Assembly: GCA_002205965.3 (NCBI GenBank)
Contig: NADL03000534.1
Location: forward strand, 806,001 to 870,000
Source: Kappaphycus alvarezii
Taxonomy: Eukaryota > Rhodophyta > Florideophyceae > Gigartinales > Solieriaceae
Length of the DNA stretch: 64,000 nt
Direction: 5' to 3'
Positions 37,001 to 48,644 of the stretch are shown piece after piece. The stretch's first letter is position 1; each line of letters begins with the position of its first letter. The position numbers and the translations under genes are program-made. The notes below the pieces were generated by a model. The model ran no database searches. It was not told the DNA's origin and was given only the letters and a program-made list of their open reading frames with translations.

Positions 37001-38160
37001 GTCGGAGAATTTCAACGATGGCGTACAAAAGTTGTCCAAGTGCCGGGCGAGGGTCAAGAAACTGTTGTACGCGAGCTGTATGGAGTACAAGTCCCGTTAA
37101 GCTACACAGACGAATAAATTGTGGGGATCAGTTGTTTTAAAAATCGACCAGGACCCAGGAAAGCTACCACTAGATAGAGCTCGATGGAAAACGGACTGAT
37201 CCTGAACAACGAAACTAGAAAGTGATGAAACCGGAACGAAACACTTGTGGTCACTACCTAACAGTCCATTAGTGGCTCTGCGAACATTTGTCGAAGATAA
37301 ATACTTCAGAAAGGTATGAATTAAGCACTGGAAGACGGGACATAGGATTAGGTGCCTTGTTTGACCTGGCGGGATGGAGTACGGAGAAGGAGCGGTGGGA
37401 GGCGACTAGTGTGCAGTACTTGGCGATCTGCCTGAAGGAAGCGCCGAAGGAGGCTCGGAGTCAGGTGCATCAGTGGCAGTATGACTGGTGAGGGCGTTCA
37501 AGATGAGGCCCACCCCGCAGAACTGGGGGTTGAGCTGAAGTGAGGGTAGGAGAGCCTATGCAGAATTTGAATCGCGTAGGTCTGAGAGGAACAGGTCGAC
37601 AGAAGTGGGGCCAGACAATCCACGGTATCATTGAGGACGGATGCGGACTTCACGAGGAAGTCCAGAGATGAATGATGAGCGTGACAAAGATGTCGGCCGA
37701 AAACGCAGGCCAGCGACAAGAGGGCATGACACAGACACGAGATCACGGGGGCAGTGGTGGAGAGAAGTGATTGGAGAAGAGGGAGATCCTAAGGATTGGT
37801 TGTCCTGCAGCCACTGGTGAGATCGACCTGATAAAAAAAAAGAAGAAAAATAAAAACCTTAAAGTGGGGAGAAGAAAAGAGAGAAAAAAGAGGGCTTGCA
37901 GGCCAGCTAAAAACCTGCCCGAGCAACAAAGTGCGGTACGCAGGTGGATACGGAGAGCCCTTGAGAGAGAGAAGGAGTGGGAGTGGGAGGAAAAGAGTCG
38001 AGGAGGGAGCCAGATGAGGAAGTAGCTCGTGAATATCGGTCGGGAAACTAGTTGGCGCGATTGTCAACTGTCGCCCGACCCATTAGCCCCAATCTGTGTT
38101 CTACTTATTAAGGTTTACCTCTACTGAGATCGATAGATGCGCGAGGTAAACCAAATAGAA
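37001..38160. other. No feature recognised
   Basis: Purine-rich on the plus strand, especially at 37840-38030 with A and AG runs. It may be the 5' part of the LINE or a different decayed element; no domain is readable. Confidence 0.3.
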
Positions 38161-38468
38161 TTTATTTAGGTGAAAAAACAGCAGGGAAGCTCGAAAAGAA
38201 ACGGGGACAACGTCTGTTCAATTTCTTACATGGTAGCATCGTCAATTACTCCGTCTTCCCTGATTTTCTCGCCTTTCTCTCTTTCTTACATGGGAAATTC
38301 GCAGGCTTCTATCACTACCACCGATGCGCACGACAATCGCGTCAAGATCCTAACACTTCATTGCTCAGCGATCTACACCTGGTCAATTGCAGTTCGTGAG
38401 TTGATGATTCGTGATGATGTTGATTATATTCTCGGAAAAGAAAGATCAGAAGCACCTACAGCTGCGAG
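38160..38468 (+). mobile_element. 5' part of the gag gene of outer Copia element C
   Basis: The plus-strand frame reads MGNSQASITTTDAHDNRVKI, then AIYTWSIAVRELMIRDDVDY, ending GKERSEAPTAA. This matches the start of copia gag (UBN2-type: NYxxWxxxMxxxL, then the xDxWxxV region). The frame is cut at 38468 by the LTR of element B and resumes at 51969 on the other side of that element. The phase is kept across the insertion if one copy of GCGAG is removed. Confidence 0.6.
38464..38468. repeat. Target-site duplication, left copy (GCGAG)
   Basis: GCGAG directly precedes the left LTR. The same five bases directly follow the right LTR at 51969-51973. Five base pairs is the usual duplication length for copia integrases. 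Confidence 0.6.
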
Positions 38469-38812
38469 AAAAAGTCCGTTTAGGTTTCGATGATCTATCT
38501 TTTTTTACTTTGTTACAGTCAAAGAATCTAATTTATAATTCTCAGATAAGCGTTAAGAGTCCCGCGTAAACTACTTAAAAAGCAGGGTGTCCGTAAACAA
38601 AGATGAAATAAATCCCGGGAGATCCTGTTTGCACTGTTCTTTACACTTGTTCCTTACAATAAAAAAGCACACGGGCGCAAGTACCGTTGTTTAAGGTATG
38701 GAAAATAATAATTCGCATGGAAAATAATGAAGCGTTAATCGGTGACGGAGAGAGAGAAGAAGTACTCACGAATCCAGAGCGCTAAGTGATGGAACGATTA
38801 CATCTATGTAAC
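38469..38812 (-). repeat. 3' LTR of Copia element B
   Basis: This 344-bp segment aligns colinearly with 51628-51968. The shared TTCTCAGATAAGC block sits 72 bases from the left edge in both copies, and CAGGGTGTCCGTAA, TGTTCCTTACAATA, GCACACGGGCGCAAGTA and GGTATGGAAAATAATA follow in register. Just outside it, on the minus strand, AGCAAGGAGGG (about 38815-38825) is a fitting polypurine tract. The LTR begins GTTA on its own strand rather than the usual TG. Confidence 0.65.
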
Positions 38813-39199
38813 TACCCTCCTTGCTCTACAATTTGTGACTGACCGCTTGCATCCCTAGTCTGCCGCAATTTTTCTTGAAAAGTTGATCATTAAGTGGCCT
38901 CTATAGTATGTCTGCTGTTGTATTTGTGGTTTTACAGTTTCATACCCCTACAAAGCCTCCTTTAACCAAGGAACGTATAAAGTTACCACGAATTTCCACA
39001 TGTTTTCGTTTCGAAATTAAACCGCCTCCGAAACATTTTTCCTTGATTATACCGCTTTAGGTCAGTCGCAGAAGTCGATGGATAACCCAGTTCTTTTAAT
39101 AAATGCTTGACCCATAAAACTTCCTTAGTCCCTAGCTGATTCAATTACTGCAATGAAATCAGAATTGATTTTTTAGAGAGCGACTGCACTCTGCATTCT

Positions 39200-40720
39200 C
39201 TCTTCCAGCTTATGTTACATCTACCAAGTTGAAATCAAAATTACACTAGCAGATTTTTGATCATCAGGAAAAGTACTACAGTTTGAGTCTGCAAAACCAA
39301 CAGTCTGAGCTGAGCTTGGCATAAACGATAGTCCAAAATTCGCAGTACCATTCAGGTATCGCAGTACACGCTTAACTACCGCAAGAAGAGAGCGATCAAG
39401 GCAGAAACCACACAGAACCTATTAAAGATTACAACAGAAGCAGAAATATCCGGTATTGTTCGACGAGAGATAAAAAAGGCAACTGATAAGTTCCTGATAC
39501 CTCAATGTGTCGATGGGATTAGTACCCAAATGTTAAAAATACTCGGTGCGTAACGAATTAACACACATTTGGGTTGAAACCAGCTTATATTGACTCATTG
39601 CGAATTTTATAGAGTTTCAGATATATGCTTTTGCTGAGAGAGAAATTGAGATCCATCTAGTTGACAGAAATCAACGCAAAAATAGTAGTGAAATTGTTCG
39701 AGATCCTTAAAAGCAACAGTTTAACAATTTACCGTTTCAATTCCTCAAGTTATGACACGTTCCGGCCAGCTCGGAGGATATTATATACGTAAACAAGTAT
39801 CCAGACAGATCTCTTTGATAAAAAGCATTATTCACTGGTCAAGGGTACGAAACCAAGCTGATGCATGAGACGTTTACACTAGTCTTTCCAAGGCCTGGAT
39901 GAATTTTTTAGACAGTATAGTACCTTTTGAAGCATCGGGGCCTTATCCTCCTTGCATATTGCCCTGGCCATGTTGTGGAGGTATATAGACAACACTGTTA
40001 ATCTCTCCATGAAGAAACACAGTGCACACGTCAATCTGATGTATATCCAGGCTGGAATGCACTGCTAGCGTAAGAAAATCGGATACAGTGCTGAGGTCCA
40101 TTATCGGAGAAAATGTAGTATGATTATGTCCCTGTCGATATCTTTTCGCAACAGGACAAGCCTTGTATCGGCAAACAATTCCGCCGGCATTCTTCTTGCG
40201 CTAAAAAACAAATTTCATAGGGATTACAGTACCATTAACAGGCCTTAGGACAACGTTCTATGTCTGATGTTCTTGTAAAAAATCCAGTTCTGAATTGACG
40301 GCTTTTTTATTCGAATTAGTTTGGAATAGAAATTGCTTAGTGGCGTGTGACTGGATCAGATAGTTCCTTAGTATCAGTTATCACTGCTGAGACAGTTGCA
40401 CTTGTTGGACTGAAGAACTCTGTTGTTGTGCTTTTACTACGTGGATAGTTCCTCTGTATACTGTTAATTGTTATATTTATTTGCAGCTCATTTCTTTCTA
40501 GAGGATTAGTGCCATTTCATCTTCTGCAATGAAATGAATATAGGTAAGGATGTCACTTGCTTGCTCAGTATTAAAGTACGTTTCTTTGGAAGTTTCTTCC
40601 ATATAATCACGAACCTCGTCTGTCGCTGGTACCTGTGGTACCTGCGCAATCTGTGTTGTGATTTTCTGTACGGCAGCTGATGAGTGGGGGAATTTTGAGA
40701 GTTATCTTTCCAAGTACTCA
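39200..40720 (-). mobile_element. Copia B reverse transcriptase and RNase H
   Basis: Minus-strand frames give, across frequent breaks, RQDRDHTTFSPIMDLSTVS (RT start), LDIHQIDVCTVFLHGEINS (the copia HQMDVxTAFLHG motif with the first catalytic Asp), and a segment corresponding to KALYGLKQSSRxW. Near 39260-39340 the RNase H region reads YLNGTANFGLSFMPSSAQTV, then GFADSNCSTFPDDQKSAS, the copia RYLxGT and DADWAxDxxDRRSTS motifs. Not functional as it stands. Confidence 0.7.
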
Positions 40721-41479
40721 ATTTAGTGCAATGCGCAGTTGTTACCGTCTATGTCCAGAGTCCCACTAGACAACGAGAAACCAACATCTACATAACAAGA
40801 CTCACAGGGTGTTCAATTTACAGTTTTTTTAAGCAACCTGCGATGCAGTACCACAGCTGGCCGACGGCGAGGAGAAATAGCGGTGGTATAAATTGGGTTG
40901 GTAGGTGAGGAGTGATTCCTTGGACAGCTAGAATGCTCGAACTTTGAGAAGAAGAAGAATTAGTGGGTCAGGATTGCTGATTATCTCCTTCGGAGATGAA
41001 ATGGGTGTTAACCAACGACAAACTCGATCTTCATACTTGTATATAGACGCCGGGGTCCGGGGCGCTAAGTGTTAGTAAATATATCAACACTAGCAATGAA
41101 AGCAGTAGTCTAATATAGGATGGGGGGGGGTAAATTAAAAAAGGAACCCAGGCGGATAATCGTGGCTACGGCCAAAGTTGCCGTTGGCAAGTTCGCTGCA
41201 AATGAGAAAGTTGAAAGTCAGGTTCATAACCAAAACAGGGATGACTGTTTATTATGAGGCCCTATCGGCCAGGTAGGTATAAATATAAAGTAGCTAGGTT
41301 AGGGTTATCTGCGACGGCGGGGTACGTAAATTTGATGTCAGCCAGAAAAATAGACATGAAACTTATAGATAAGTAAGTGGACAATTGGCCCAATAGGTGT
41401 CTTTCACCTGCGAAAATACCAGGTCGAATTTGCGGGCAGAGTGGTCCGGAATATACGACCTCGGACTTACTCGTGTCGA

Positions 41480-41592
41480 AATGTCAAAGGAACCAAGACA
41501 ACCTGTCTCAAAAGCAAAACGGTGTAAAAGCTCGCCGTCGAATCATATTTTAGATGAATTAAAGGGGTATCGTTCTACAATCCTACAGATTA
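41480..41592 (+). repeat. Direct repeat flanking inner element E, left copy
   Basis: About 110 bases match 44418-44531 in the same orientation. Both contain TCAAAGGAACCAAGA, AAAGCAAAA and GATGAATTAAA or AATGAATTAAA followed by GGTATCGTTCTA. The copies are diverged, at roughly three quarters identity by eye. Confidence 0.55.
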
Positions 41593-41861
41593 TAGCAAAA
41601 AGCTACTCTTAACATGACTTCCCACATCCGAACACAACAAAAAGCAACACAGTATGCATATAAGCCAAGGATCTACCGCCCCAAACCGACAACGGAGACG
41701 TCTAGACGACGGTTCTCATCCAGACAGAGCCCTCAGAGCAATTCGCTGAACATATAACGCTCAATTTTCGGAACTCACCCAATACTACTTCGACTCAAAG
41801 AATCAACAGATCCGATACACAGCCTCGATAACATCAAACCTCAACTCAGTATAGATTCAGC

Positions 41862-43620
41862 ATGGACGCAGTCCACACAAACAAGATCTCAGTCCTCAAG
41901 AAGACCAATTACACGCCCCAGGTACCCTTCATCCATGGCGTTTCCGCATCCACCGATGCCCCTGACATGGTTACCGAAGACTCACTGATGCCAACTGAAC
42001 CCCACCACAAGCAAAATATTCACCAAAAAACAAGCAATACTAGTAGTTACGCTCATAGATTCTTTTCTAGATGATATTAACGATATCTTTGTCCGCAGAA
42101 ACCACCTTCCTCCCACACCGTTCCAACTAATCACAGCTGTTACCAATTACCCTGACGAAAAACAAGATTAAGACCGTCGCACGCTCATGGCAGCAGCGGA
42201 AAATACCAAATTCACAGAAGACATGACCGTAACGGAATACCTCACCGCATACTAGAGAATACGCGCCAAAATGATGACAGCTACCCGAACATAGAGGACC
42301 CCCTCACTACCGTAGAATTCATGGCAGAAGGCCTTCGGTGCAACTCTACCACCTTCACCATCGCAATGATCATGTATGACAACAAACCAAAGGATCCCAA
42401 CGAGCGCGTCAAACGCCCTACTGGAAACTTTCGCATCCATCCAAGCGCAGTCTGTGATAGCACATAGCATCCCCGTCCCAGTCGACACAACTGGCGCCGC
42501 CCTCACGGAATTCTTGAAGCAACTCACCGCCATCCGAGCCGTCAAAACCAATAGTTCATGTCTACTTGGGAACCCACAAACCCCGACACTCTAAAGACCA
42601 GAGTCGCCACTCAAACCATCCCAGAATAGCCAATACAAGCCGCCCGGCAAATTTATCGCCTTGCACTACGATGAAGTCATGAACCAACTTAAAGACACAC
42701 TTGATAGCAGCACGAAAGACAATACTCAGGAATATCATGCTGACGCTCATCAGTTTCTCCTTGACTCTCGGGCTCACATCACACAAATTATTACCCCTAG
42801 TCCCATCATGTTCCGCCTAAACTCACCCATCACGACCTCAAATGCCACAAACACCGACACACTGTGTACTTCCGCCGGAATCATCACGCTAAAGCCGGTT
42901 ATGAGTAAGAAAATTCGCATGGTCCCTGTCAAATCCCTCGTTTAGGCGCAATCTTCTTTCTGTCCATGATATCTCGACATACCACGGATTCGTGCTATTA
43001 TCGAGCAACACCGCCTACGTCATCTATGCCCGAAGCATGAAGCCACAGATCATCCTCACTGCTCCCTGGGACCATCAATGGAGCGCTTACGTAGTACACG
43101 ACATACTTTACAACTCCATCCCACAAGCTAGTTTATACGTCCTCGACAAATTCGTGGGCCGTAAACAAAAACTGCGCACGACCAAAACTCAAACGAAGCC
43201 TCCACCCAACCTAATCACGCGGAAAAAACATCCAGCGGCCCCACCGAATCCCCCAGCCACCCAGGACAAAAAATCCCGGTCTGTGGGCTGCTGCACACAA
43301 CAAAAAACTGAACACTCTGGAAGAAGAAGAAACATTCAAATGGGTGCGTAACAACATGGTACGCCAAACCGCCCGAGTCATTCCCTTAAAAATGATGTAT
43401 CGCTCTAAGATATTCCCATCCCTCCAAATAGACCGCAAAGCACGCCACTCTGTCCGCGGAGACAGCATAAAAGTAGACCTGCTCCACAACCCAGAACACA
43501 AAAACAAAGTACATGACAGAAAAAACCACTGCGTGCAAGCTCCTGTCCATAGCAGCGAATTACAACTCGAAAGTAGATTCAATTCGACATCTCCGCGACA
43601 TACCCTAATTAGCCATACAC
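41862..43620 (+). mobile_element. Gag-like region of inner LTR-type element E
   Basis: Plus-strand frames from MDAVHTNKISVLKKTNYT continue, with stops and shifts, through NTKFTEDMTVTEYLTAY and ALLETFASIQAQSVIAHSIP, which resemble the helical core of retrotransposon gag proteins. A basic, proline-rich stretch follows (43170-43340). I see no clear RT or integrase on this strand, so the element is either non-autonomous or decayed. It lies between the integrase and RT of Copia B and is flanked by the direct repeats at 41480 and 44418. Confidence 0.4.
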
Positions 43621-44417
43621 CTAATACAAACCAGTCTATGTCAGGGAACAATCAAAGTTTAGCGGAGGATTAACAAACCCAAAAAACACTGGAATCCTGC
43701 TATGCAACCTATAAGACACACAACCCCCGCCGCCCACACCTACCACACCGGCTCATCGCTCTCCTAACAGCACACGGCAACAAAAAAATCACTCTGAACG
43801 CTGCTTGTTCCACAAATTCCAAAATGAAGCTCCCATTCTCATTACAGTCAGTATGGAAGACTTCCTACTCACATCCTCAAACCAGCGCAATATCGATGAA
43901 CTATTCACTGTTTTAAAGAAATCATGAAACATCTCGAATCTAGGACACCCCACAAAATAATTGAAATGGAACTTACATACAACACCAGCAGGACAAATCC
44001 ACGTATTATGCCACATTTAATCCACCCCATTCTCCACAGAACAAAAATGGCCCACAGAAAACCAAGCCACAGACCAGTCCCGAGAACAACAACTGACCAC
44101 ATGTTGCGGACGCAACATTGCTCCTACCGAAAGAAGCTAAATATTTACATTTCCAATCTATGCTGGGGAACTTCCACTACTTGACGGATAGTGCACGACT
44201 GTATCCAATTGGAGTGAACAAGTTAGCATAACATATGCAGCACGCAATATTATCGACTACTGCGCTTGTTCATGCAATATCTGAACACCACCAGCAGACC
44301 CCACAGCATCCTTGCACCCAACCTAAACAAAGAGCGTGACCCACTGCGTGAATTCGATCCATAGTTTTCGTCCAGGACTTTTAAAGGAAGCAAGAACTCC
44401 AACAAAGCGAGAATCAA

Positions 44418-44531
44418 ATTCACGCTCAAAGGAACCAAGAAGCCTGTCCCTAAAGCAAAAAAGAAGTATAAAAGATTATCTTCGCATAAGATTTTAAATG
44501 AATTAAAGAGGTATCGTTCTAAAATCATACA
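44418..44531 (+). repeat. Direct repeat flanking inner element E, right copy
   Basis: Counterpart of 41480-41592. In plus-strand translation the copies give related basic sequence (PVPKAKKKYKRLSSHKILNE versus PVSKAKRCKSSPSNHILDEL), so the repeat may be coding or an LTR fragment. Confidence 0.55.
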
Positions 44532-44714
44532 GGATATACAGTGCCAAGACCCATTGCGGTCTGCACGCGACATAAATGATCTTACTGAACATTGCAGTAC
44601 CTGCGGATAGCAGTGGTATTGTCTGTACAGAGAACTAGATACAAGAAGATCACCAAAATCAGCTCTGCCGGTGGCAATACAATATGAGTGCCAATTGCCC
44701 TACGCTCAAGTCGA

Positions 44715-45625
44715 TTACGATTCCCTCTTTTCCATACCACGCGAGACCCGGAAAATAGTTATCATGGATACCAATATCCCTTGAAAAAATAGCAGCCTGC
44801 TGTCGAAAAGCCATAACTCGTAAAAATTATTTTCTAGACACTCAGTGACAATGAATTCTTCACTTTTGGAATCTAAATTATTTCGTTTCTCCCGGAAACA
44901 ATCACCCAAGCATGGCAGGGAAAAACTCATAGATTGTCAATTATCGGCTTCATGCCAACAAGCATTTCGAAAGGCGTGCTCAACTGATTGATGCGCAAAA
45001 ATAGATTACGGGTGTCAGCGGCCTGGATCACAGCTTCGGCCTAAAAATAGTGAGGAATGCCAGCATGATTAAGCATGGTGGAGCACTTTTCATGAGGGTG
45101 CCATTTTCCGGTTCTCCAATACCGCTGTCTCTTGTTTTGTGTACGGTGTGGTGCGGCTTATTTCTATCCCTCTCTAAATCAAAAGGTTTTCGAAGGCAAT
45201 TTAATCTCCAGCATTATCACTTTGCCGACGCTTCAAATGAAAATCAGCATTTCGATCTAGTCACACCTGATATATCATAAATTCATATTTCACGCAACTC
45301 TTAGCTGCAATCGGGGCAACTTTGATGTATCCACTGTACTCATCAATACATGAAACATAGTAAAAAGACCCCTAACTGGAATAATTTGACAGGGGTCCAC
45401 ACATATCATTGTGAACTGTATCGCCCACTTTTGTGGCTTTTGTCGTTTCAAATGGCGCGCAGAGCGTGATTGCTTCCCCGTTGCAAAGCTTCGGCACAAC
45501 TCAAGGGTTGCTGGAGGCACTCTGTCTTTCGAATCTTGGATGGCAGTGGAGTAAAGTATCCCCCTCACAGATTATCTGTGCGAATGCCACAATCTTGTAT
45601 GCCATAGCCCCTCGTTAAACTTTTT
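44715..45625 (-). mobile_element. Copia B integrase
   Basis: The minus strand starts with the pre-integrase motif FNEGLWHTRLWHS. It continues with a zinc-finger-like cysteine region, then VGDTVHNDMCGPLSNYSS (first catalytic Asp in the HxDxCGP motif) and SFYYVSCIDEYSGYIKVAPI (second motif, FIDDYSR-like). Further along, STPFEMLVGMKPIIDNL and YELWLFDSRLLFFQGILVS correspond to the TPYE and YRLWDPxxxxIxxSRDV segments after the core. Many frame breaks. The upstream side ends about 80 bases from the DIRS-type element. Confidence 0.7.
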
Positions 45626-45702
45626 TTTCCTCACCATTGAAACTCAGCCCCAGTTGCAGCTCCCTTCTTTTCATTTCTCAACTGGGTACAATACATTTTT
45701 AT

Positions 45703-45901
45703 GTCAAGTGTAGACGAAGTTTATGCGGATGAAAACAGCGTGCAGTGAATAGCGAAGGGGTCCACTATGGTGGCCCACATGATGCGTACGTGTAATGCGA
45801 GGATGGCTTACAGCACTTAGGTTTCGATCATGAGCCGCCGTCGCAAAACCCCGTCTACTTATGTGGTCGGGCGCCGATTGGAAATCGGCATGCCTCTCTC
45901 T
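45703..45901 (+). repeat. Left direct repeat of the DIRS-type element
   Basis: 199 bp starting GTCAAGTGTAGACGAAG and ending TGCCTCTCTCT. It is identical to 49765-49950 apart from 13 extra bases (TACTTATGTGGTC) at about 45856-45868. It includes the hairpin GCCGATTGGAAATCGGC near its end. Confidence 0.85.
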
Positions 45902-45994
45902 TTAGAGTCCCCAGTACGACTGGCGGTAGGCTTCTTTCAAGTAGGTCAAAAGGATTCGACCAAGATTAGCGCCGGCGCTATTCAGGACTAAATT

Positions 45995-46617
45995 ATGACT
46001 ACCCCCTTTGAGAAGAGCCTCGTGTTGGCCGACGAACTTTTGGGCAAAGCCAAACTTATCGAGAAGGGCAAGTCAATGGATGAAGCGGGGATCGGCCCGG
46101 AGTGGATGGTAGCATACGCCAGAATTGCCGAACGCAACGACCGTGATCGACGATTTGGGCTGAGCCGTTACCCTTACGAGCCGGGACCTTCCGTCGCTGC
46201 CTTCACTGGAGGCCTCTTCGATCACCGGGAATGGCCATTGCGCAAAGGTCTCGAGCGCCATCAAAGCATGAGAGCCGTCTCCGAGTACGAGTGCAAGTAC
46301 ATAAATGCCGCTGGCTTTTGGTCTTCTTTCCAAGAGACGGCTATCTCACTTCGACAAGAGTCTTTGGCTCAGAAGAAGTTGGAAGATGCCGAAAGTTTGA
46401 CGTTTGGGCGATCATTGCTAACCGGTACTGTTTGCGAACTGTGGGTCTCAGAGCAGAGTTCTACAAGCTTGCAGCGAATGATCCAACGTATGCCAAGATG
46501 ATACTTCCCACGCTGGAAAAGAGAACGGATGTCGCGGCGGCCGACAACCTCGACGAGACTATGTCAGAGCTAGACTCTCATATGCACACGCAACTACTGA
46601 AGGCAGTTGCCACCTAA
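45995..46617 (+). CDS. DIRS-type element ORF1 (gag-like)
   Basis: The ATG at 45995 (MTTPFEKSLVLADELLGKAK) opens about 207 residues of charged, mostly helical sequence ending LDETMSELDSHMHTQLLKAV at the TAA of 46615-46617. A one-frame change occurs at about 46380. There is no zinc knuckle and no catalytic motif. Position before the RT ORF supports a structural, nucleic-acid-binding role as in other DIRS elements; that is inference. Confidence 0.6.
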
Positions 46618-46690
46618 GCGCCAGTAATGCCACGAAAAAGAATAAGGGCAACAAGGGCAACGGTGGTAACGCCGATGGCCAGTAGGCCCT

Positions 46691-48644
46691 ATGGGTCGTC
46701 GACGCCCTCTTTGGTTTGCTACGCAACGGCAAGCCGTCGAGTGGCGTCGCCTGGGCGCCTCGGAATACCTCTGCCGAGCCGTTCAGTTTGGTATATACGA
46801 GGCACCATGCGTCCCGTTCAAAGCTGGACAGGGCGAGGAGCTTTCGGACATACCTCAATCGCCGGAGGACAAGTAATTTGCCTGGAAAGATCTAGCAGAA
46901 GGGTGCGAGTCGGGGATTTACGAAGAGATTACCGAAGCGCATGCAGAACGGGCGAAGAAGAGCGGGGCAATCGTGTCCTCGGCGTTTACCGTGTGGCAAG
47001 ACACCGGAGAAGGGGTGAAGGGAAGGTTTGTAGTAAACCTGTCGAAGCAGTCAAAGAAATGGAAGAAGGGCTCGGTGCGGATGGAATCCGTGTCCGAATT
47101 CGCCACAAGTATCCAGAAGGGAGACCATTTGCTTTCGATGGACATCGAGAAGGGATACAGGCACTTCCGGTTGCATCCTGCGATGCGCGATTGGTTCATA
47201 TTCCACTACTACGGGAAGTACTATCGTTGTATTGCGCTACCCTTCGGGTGGGGGAGGTCCCCATTGTGGTTTACTCAGTTAATGACCGTGTTTCTACGGC
47301 CGCTTCGCCAACTTGGCTATCGCGTCCTGTGTTACCTAGACGACTTCCTTATAGCCCCGTCACCCTATGGTCAGGTAGCCTCACTGACACACTGTGCAGT
47401 GGCGAAGGAAAAGATCGAAGCGCTGTTGCAGTCGCTAGGGCTCCGCCGACACCCTACGAAGGGAGAATGGAATGGGTCACAGGTGGTGGAGCATCTCGGC
47501 ATTGTTATCAACACCAAGGAAATGACCTTTTCGGTGGTCCTCGAAAGGCAGAGAAGGTTCGACGGCTAGCGGGAAAGCTATTGAAGGAGGTCCGGTTCGG
47601 GAAACGATGGGTGACATCCCAAAGGCTGCGCAGCTTTTGTGGTGTATGCGTGTCTCTTACGTTGGCTATGCCATGGGCAAGGTTTTACACTCGTGCACTC
47701 TATTGGGACTTGGGCTCCAACCGCCCTCGAGACAACCGCGGCCGATGCCGCCTCTCACATCAGTCGATCAAAGACCTCAGGTTCTGGAAAGGGCTAGCCG
47801 AACACGACCTTGGCGGTCGACCAATGACCCAGCCCGTACCACAAGCGGCCATGCACACAGACGCGGCCGATATGGGGTTTGGCGGGACACTGAATACCGA
47901 CGACTTGCGACAAGGGGTACCCGGGATGTGGTGTTCGCAAGGAGTATGGAGTTGGAAGGATCGCGCGAAGAGTATAAGCTTAAGGGAACTGAAGGCGATC
48001 AGAAAGCTACTCCTAGGACGTTTGGGACAACGGATTGCAGCTTCCTCCGTCACGGACTTGCTTTTGCATGTCGACAATCAACCCGTGACGCACATTGTCA
48101 ACAGCCTAGTGTCAGCAAGCCGCCCGATGATGCGGGAGCTGCGTCGGCTGAAGGCCGTACTAGATCGACTAGGAATCAGGGTGAAGGCCGAATGGATCCC
48201 TTCCGTCGCGAACAAGTTTGCCGACGCTCTATCGCGACGCTTCCCCCGCGGCGACCTGCAGATTCGCAGGCAGCTGCGGCGTTCCATCGCGGATGGGATG
48301 AAGGCTCCAGTAGACGTTTTCAAGTTCCGCCCACTAGGCGAACATCCATCCTACCTCCGACGAGCGTCATGGACGAGCTACAGAAGGAATGGGACCGGGA
48401 AACAGTGCGTCTTTTGTGCCCACCGGTGGACCTGATTGGGGCGACCGTGCGCAAGCTGGCACTCACGAAAGCGCCAGCGCTGCTGTTAATACCCGACTGG
48501 CCGAGACAGCCATGGCACCAGGCCGCAATACATTTGGCGACGAGGGTGGAGAGATTAGAGCAGCCGCCGACGGAGGTGTGGGCAGCACAGCGGAAGCTCA
48601 ACCCGCAGTGGAGGCTGCTTCAGCTGGAAATCAATCTCGCCTAA
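46691..48644 (+). CDS. DIRS-type element reverse transcriptase-RNase H
   Basis: From MGRRRPLWFATQRQAVEWRR the frame has one in-frame TAA at 46874-46876, then the RT core: LLSMDIEKGYRHFRLHPAMR (first catalytic Asp), ALPFGWGRSPLWFTQLM, and LCYLDDFLIAPS with the catalytic YxDD. After a frame change near 47540, the RNase H domain shows all four acidic residues: MHTDAADMGFGG, SISLRELKAIRKLL, LLLHVDNQPVTHIVN and VANKFADALSRR. A second change near 48340 gives a C-terminal segment (LCPPVDLIGATVRKLA, then LLLIPDWPRQPWHQ) typical of DIRS-order pol proteins. It ends at the TAA before 48645. The frame changes could be sequencing error or early decay. Confidence 0.85.

Noticed and set aside
46627..47540. 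Long plus-strand open frame overlapping the DIRS-type RT
   Set aside because: The part before about 47540 is an arginine-rich shadow; the RT motifs lie in the neighbouring frame. Only its downstream part (RNase H) is real.
47607..48340. Open frame of about 345 codons ending at 48644
   Set aside because: Only its last part is coding (C-terminal segment of the pol protein); the rest overlaps the RNase H frame and has low-complexity basic composition.
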